NCBI GenBank assembly: GCA_963920665.1
Contig: OY987265.1
Coordinates: forward strand, 42,041,001-42,105,000
Reading direction: 5' to 3'
From: Straminergon stramineum
Taxonomy: Eukaryota > Streptophyta > Bryopsida > Hypnales > Calliergonaceae
Length of the DNA stretch: 64,000 nt
Shown here: positions 59,513-64,000 of the stretch, in pieces
How the letters are laid out: every line of letters begins with the position of its first letter
Position numbering within the stretch: the first letter of the stretch is position 1
Made by a program: the position numbers and the translations under genes
Notes under the pieces: generated by a model
What the model saw: the letters and a program-made list of their open reading frames with translations, nothing else
Databases searched by the model: none
Told to the model about the DNA's origin: nothing

Positions 59513-61515
59513 GCACGGTAAATCTATGTTCAGGAGATGAGTGCAAAGCATGAACTGCAGGACATTTCTTCTTCTAATTAATTAGACTTCCAGAGCATGT
59601 ACCGCATTTTCGTAAATGATTCTTGCAATTCTTCAATCATTGATAGAGTTGGCAACTTTCTTACAATTCCAAGAAAATTATATCTTGTAATCATTCTACG
59701 CGGCAGTTCAATTGGTGGGTGGTTGGTGAGTGGCTAGTATGGGGGTTTACTTAGTACATTGAGAAAGGGAAGCTTTTGTCAATGGCATATCTTACCTTAA
59801 ATGTGATTATTTTCCGCAATTAGCTCAAGTTGCGAAGTACAAAAACTCAAATTCAGCATCCATACTTTACCATACTTTGTGGCCATCAAAAAAAATTGTG
59901 AGAACTTTGCCAAATTCTTCCACAATTGTGAACACTGATTTTGAGACAGTTTGATCATGTGTGCCAGCATTAATCAGTTGTTCTCAGACCCCGGGTAATC
60001 TCCAATTGCTATGATCTAGACTACGTTGTTCACTTAAAATACAACTCTGAAATCAGTTCCGTGTCGATCGCAACCTTCGTGTTTGTTTTTTCTGGTGAGA
60101 GTCCAAGAAAACATCCATGAAAGACGCAAGACCTAAAACATATGCAATGTGTGAACAAATAGTAGGCCTTCTGGTCTGGCCTGGGTACCTGAAATTGCCA
60201 CTTTGGAATGAAGAGTTCAACAAATATAAATGTAAATTAGTTGAGTTGAGGTAGATGCAACTTCTCTTTGTCTTTCAAGAAAAATTGATTGAAAAGGTTT
60301 TGAGATAAATTATCCCCGATTGAAAATCTGGATCCAACACTTTGAAGGATTCATTATTGACTCCCATGGTACCTCACACTTAGAATCTAACTTATGGTTT
60401 CAACACCAACAAATGTAATAATTCCAGGTAGTCAAATCAAAAGGTCATGGTATGTACAATATATGAAAAAATCTACAAATTGAACTTGATCAACAAGAAT
60501 ACTAGGGATTTCTGTGACATCCACTTCATTGCAACAAAAAGCAACTCAAGCCATAGTGGAAAAAAAAACAAGCAAAGTTTGCTTTCTCAACACACTTGGA
60601 GGTACTTCATCCATTTCATACAGCTCCAACAGGAAAAGCCGCTAAAATCATTTGTTATCCATCCAAGAGATGCCATGACTTTTGGGGTTAAATACCATCA
60701 TTCCAATCACATTGTTTGAGGCCCTCTCTATCATATTGTAGATTAGTTTGTTTATAAAGAAGAAGTCAAATTACAAATAGTCTACATGTTGTTTTTTCTA
60801 ATTGTCATTCTTGACAAAAATGTGTTTCAATTCAAAATTTTAATTTAATTAATATATTGAGCAAGGATGTTGAAATGAAAAAATGTGCTACATCTACTAA
60901 CAACATGGTCATAATTACACTTGCTCATGAAAAAGTGGGGTATATATAAAATAGTGGCATGCAATTTTGCAACATGCAAAGTTAACCTCAAGGAGTGCTT
61001 GCATTTGAGCATATGAATCCATGAGTCTAGGAATCTATATTATAGACACTTTCTATAGTTATAGGCGTCTATGTTGTAGGTACCTATGTTATAAACTCTT
61101 TTCATCTTATTATGTAATTATATTATAGGTACTTCAAATGGTTGCAAGTACACACTTACAACTAGGTTGAAGGCTTGTATTCACATCTCTGTGCTTGTGC
61201 TCAAGCACTAGCATTGTTGATCAAGTTAACTTCTTCACAAGAATATGAAATGTATGAAAAAAATTAATTTTTGAACTACTTTATACCTGATTTTTTATTG
61301 TATCACCACAATCATTGGATTGCTAAAATTTCAAAGGTGGCTTTTAAAAGCATGTTACTAGTATTTTAGAGTTTCCCAATTGAAACTTCAAACCTATGTT
61401 GTTTCTAGAGCTTTTAAGGTTGTAGACACTTGGTAGATCTTTAAAGCATGTCAATTTAATGACTAAGATTATTGCAATCTATAGATTCTTTATGAAGGTC
61501 AATGAAGCTACATAC
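59513..61515. other. Transition from GC-rich island to AT-rich intergenic sequence
   Basis: GC declines between about 59,550 and 60,120. Short frames (60447-60719) are unsupported. A repeat with TCTATGTTGTAGGTACC words lies at about 60,998-61,215 and may share ends with sequence near 19,550-19,750. Confidence 0.4.
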
Positions 61516-62025
61516 TATGGTAGAACCACCCATGACCATCCAGGCCCCATGGTCAATATATAGGTAATAGAAATTCAACAAAGAGATGACTAATAAGTAA
61601 CTGTTAGTTTCTTGGTTTAACACCATCTTCTAGCCATTAGAAGATGTGCTTCATTTTGAGAGCCAACTTAGTCTTTAGATGAGCAGTGGTGGAAGAATCT
61701 ATGTGTTGCACTAGAAGAAAACAACCTCCATTTCAATACAATCAATCCAACACAATTTATGTGTTTTTCAACAAAAAAACTACATTTTGCGTTGGGTTGA
61801 TTGCATTGAAATGGAGGCTGTTCTCTTCTAGTGTTGGGGATTGATGTAGGCCAACTTTTGACTTCTAAAATTCAAAACAATTGGAATTTTAGGAAAAAAA
61901 TTTTGAAAATTTGACAATGCCCATCATTTCTATCTCTCTACATGACAAAAAATTAACAATGCCTTCTACTACTCCAGATTATGCACAAAATGCTTAAGTG
62001 GCTCGTAATGGGTGGTTCTACTATA
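61516..62025 (-). repeat. TA-flanked (Tc1/mariner-like) MITE, copy 3, with nested insertion
   Basis: The element at 61518-62023 starts TGGTAGAACCACCCATGACC and ends, in reverse complement, TAGTAGAACCACCCATTACG, flanked by TA. Removing the 125-bp CACTA-type insertion and one 3-bp duplication leaves 378 bp, close to the 386 bp of the other two copies. It is visibly more diverged than they are from each other, so it is older. Confidence 0.85.
61706..61836. repeat. CACTA-type MITE, copy 2 (125 bp), nested
   Basis: The element at 61709-61833 starts CACTAGAAGAAAACAACC. Its right arm in reverse complement starts CACTAGAAGAGAACAGCC. Both arms contain CTCCATTTCAAT. Perfect 3-bp duplications TTG lie at 61706-61708 and 61834-61836. 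A three-base duplication and CACTA ends identify the CACTA superfamily. It interrupts the TA-flanked MITE. Confidence 0.85.
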
Positions 62026-62587
62026 TATGTTTCATCAAAATCTTTTGGTGCAATTTAAATTAGTATATTTATCTACAATTAAAGTATTGAAAATTTATTT
62101 TTAGAACATGTTTCTATAATTTATAATGTTGATGAAGACCACTCTTAAAAAATGAGTATAAACATGCCAAAAAATGTTGGCATTGTTGTAAATTGAAAAA
62201 TATTCCTTGATGAAAGTTTTGAGTAGATTTCTAAAATTGTTAAAAAAATTTAAAACATTTGGTGATCCATATTGAATCTATCAATTTAAGAAATGGAAAC
62301 CATTTTCACATTGAATTGTTTTCAAAAATTTGGAATATGTTGTATAAGGTTGAAATACCCATTTCAAACATTTTGTTCATTCTTAGCAACTAAGAATTCG
62401 ACCATAATAGTTATGCATTCAATCTAGAGCAACCATTGAATAGTTGACACAAAATAATGAAGTAAAGAACCCAATAAAATCTTTGAATGATAGTGGAGGA
62501 TTGAGCTAGTAATCTTATTAAAAAATTCTACCTTTTGGATATAAAATCAAGACAATAAATAACTATGTTGATGAGATTAATAGTCCA
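62026..62587. other. AT-rich intergenic sequence
   Basis: No feature recognised. Confidence 0.5.
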
Positions 62588-62880
62588 TACCTCAAGTTAG
62601 GTTGTTTGTTTTGTTTTGTTTTGTTTGTTACATTGACATCTCTCAACCTGTGCATCCCCGACCCGGTCACATGCTTGGTACTATCAAAAAGCTCTTGGCA
62701 AGGAGGGGTGCACGAGCTTTGTTTTGTGGCATTGGGACCTATAGTGTGAAAGTTATTGAATTTTGAATTATTTTTGGTTTAAAAAAATGAGAAAATTACT
62801 TTTACTTTTGCTTTGGTTGTGGCAACAATACAAGGCATACTATATCCATAATATAAGAAATTATTTTACATCTTTTGCAA
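62588..62880 (+). repeat. Dispersed repeat, copy 2 (matches 50786-51110)
   Basis: Direct-oriented, diverged match to the repeat at 50.8-51.1 kb. It contains a (TTTTG)n run at about 62,602-62,628 where the other copy has a poly-T stretch, so that tract is a variable simple-sequence part of the element. Confidence 0.6.
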
Positions 62881-64000
62881 TCTTATCAAAAGATTTTATT
62901 ATTTTAAAAGAGTTCTAGATTGGATGTCATTTTTGTCATTTAACGGGAATTTGAACAATCTTTATCCCCAAAAGGTGAATTTGGATTTGAATTTACATTC
63001 TAGGAATACACAACTTGGTAAAGATCTTTTTTTAAATAGTAAAAATCTTTGGTTGTATAAGTGCTTGAAGTGGACTTCTTTTGTGTTCACTAAAGCCCCT
63101 TTTAGTAACAAAAAAATTCATTCTTTATTTTAATATTTTACAATATCTTACATTTAAATGCAAATTTTGTCATGATTTCATCCATCATGTTTTCACCTAT
63201 AAAATTTTCTTTCATTTGTTCATGTTGAGACCTAATGAAATCCAAAAATATCTTCTCAATGAACCTTGCATCTTGATCAACCTTGTTTAGTGTTGTAATA
63301 GGCTTTGTTCTAGTTTTAAAAAATGTAGACATTAGAATATCAATTTTCTTGAAATTTATCTTTGACCTAATTTTTTGATAGCTCAACTTTGTCAATGTAT
63401 TTTTTAGTGTCCTACTAAATTTCCATATTTGATTTTTATTTATCTATTAAATACAAAAGCTCTAATAATACTAAAAATTCAACAAAATCAACAAATGTTT
63501 TTCCAATCACCTATCAATAGAGTCTTTGTTTTTATAAGAAGTCAAAGTGCCTTTGTAACAAGGGTTCCTAATGTTATGAATTCTCCTTGTGAAATATGCA
63601 AGTTTTGAACTTTCTATTTATATCCATTTATTTGGAATATGTTTGAGATGTAGACCAAATGGAGTTTGTTTAATTGAGGGATTTTTTAAAAATAGATTAT
63701 TAATTCACATTATCCTAACAAGAATTGAACTAATTTATTTAGTAAGGTGGTACAAAATTCTAAAACTCAAGATTAAAAAACATTTAAAATGTGATTCAAT
63801 TCAATAATTACATATTTTATAATTATTACCAATATATAAGGACCAAAGGACCAAGATGGTCCTTCAAAATCCTAAAAATTCTAAGAACCCACATATCATA
63901 AGGTTAACGAATGGATTGGACTTCACTCCAAATTATAAGTGAGTAGGGATAAGATCATAATATAATTTTAGCAACAATTCAAACTTTTGATTGAACTTTT
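62881..64000. other. AT-rich intergenic sequence to the window end
   Basis: The frames at 62924-63133, 63081-63290 and 63589-63807 are AT-driven and unsupported. No repeat or RNA gene recognised. Confidence 0.45.

Noticed and set aside
1..64000. CRISPR arrays, bacterial operons or phage genes
   Set aside because: Introns, MITEs, LTR and LINE signatures and a BZR transcription factor show a plant-type nuclear genome. No regularly spaced repeat-spacer pattern exists.

Overview
The window is nuclear DNA from a streptophyte, that is, a land plant or a close algal relative. The best evidence is an intron-containing gene at 38.6-42.0 kb. It encodes a BES1/BZR1-type brassinosteroid-response transcription factor with an intact DNA-binding domain and a C-terminal EAR motif. 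Spliceosomal GT-AG introns, very long AT-rich gene-poor stretches, and plant-style LTR, LINE, MITE and CACTA-type repeats agree with this. I cannot name the species. The sparse layout, old AT-rich repeat sea and unusual N-terminus of the BZR protein suggest a non-flowering lineage, but that is inference.

Layout. 1-36.45 kb: AT-rich, CpG-poor intergenic DNA without a convincing gene. It is packed with identifiable transposon remains: a solo LTR with a 5-bp target duplication, two TTAA-flanked piggyBac-like groups, TA-flanked (Tc1/mariner-like) and TTA-flanked (Tourist-like) MITEs, CACTA-type MITEs, short 5'-truncated retroposon insertions with 13-15 bp duplications, a dead LINE, and several tandem repeats. 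36.45-43.1 kb: a sharply bounded GC- and CpG-rich island holding a long leader and the three-exon BZR gene. 43.1-51.1 kb: AT-rich desert with a roughly 600-bp diverged tandem duplication. 51.1-60.1 kb: a second GC-rich island with two convergent single-exon genes: a 214-aa protein with about six membrane segments (+) and a 737-aa Ser/Pro-rich, probably disordered protein (-). A 386-bp TA-flanked MITE lies between them. 60.1-64 kb: AT-rich repeats again, including a CACTA-type MITE nested inside a third copy of the 386-bp element.

How the genes relate. No pathway links the three genes by sequence. The BZR protein should bind E-box/G-box (CACGTG) and BRRE (CGTGYG) sites. Such sites occur in its own leader and about 20-25 bp upstream of the 737-aa ORF, so autoregulation or local regulation can be tested, but six-base sites are weak evidence.

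The most interesting observations are the TTAA-flanked repeats with piggyBac-like CCC(T/C)TAAA ends, the same-length 386-bp TA-flanked element family, the BZR gene's unusual N-terminus and possible extra 3' exons, and the abrupt composition boundaries around the gene islands. All alignments and boundaries were made by eye.
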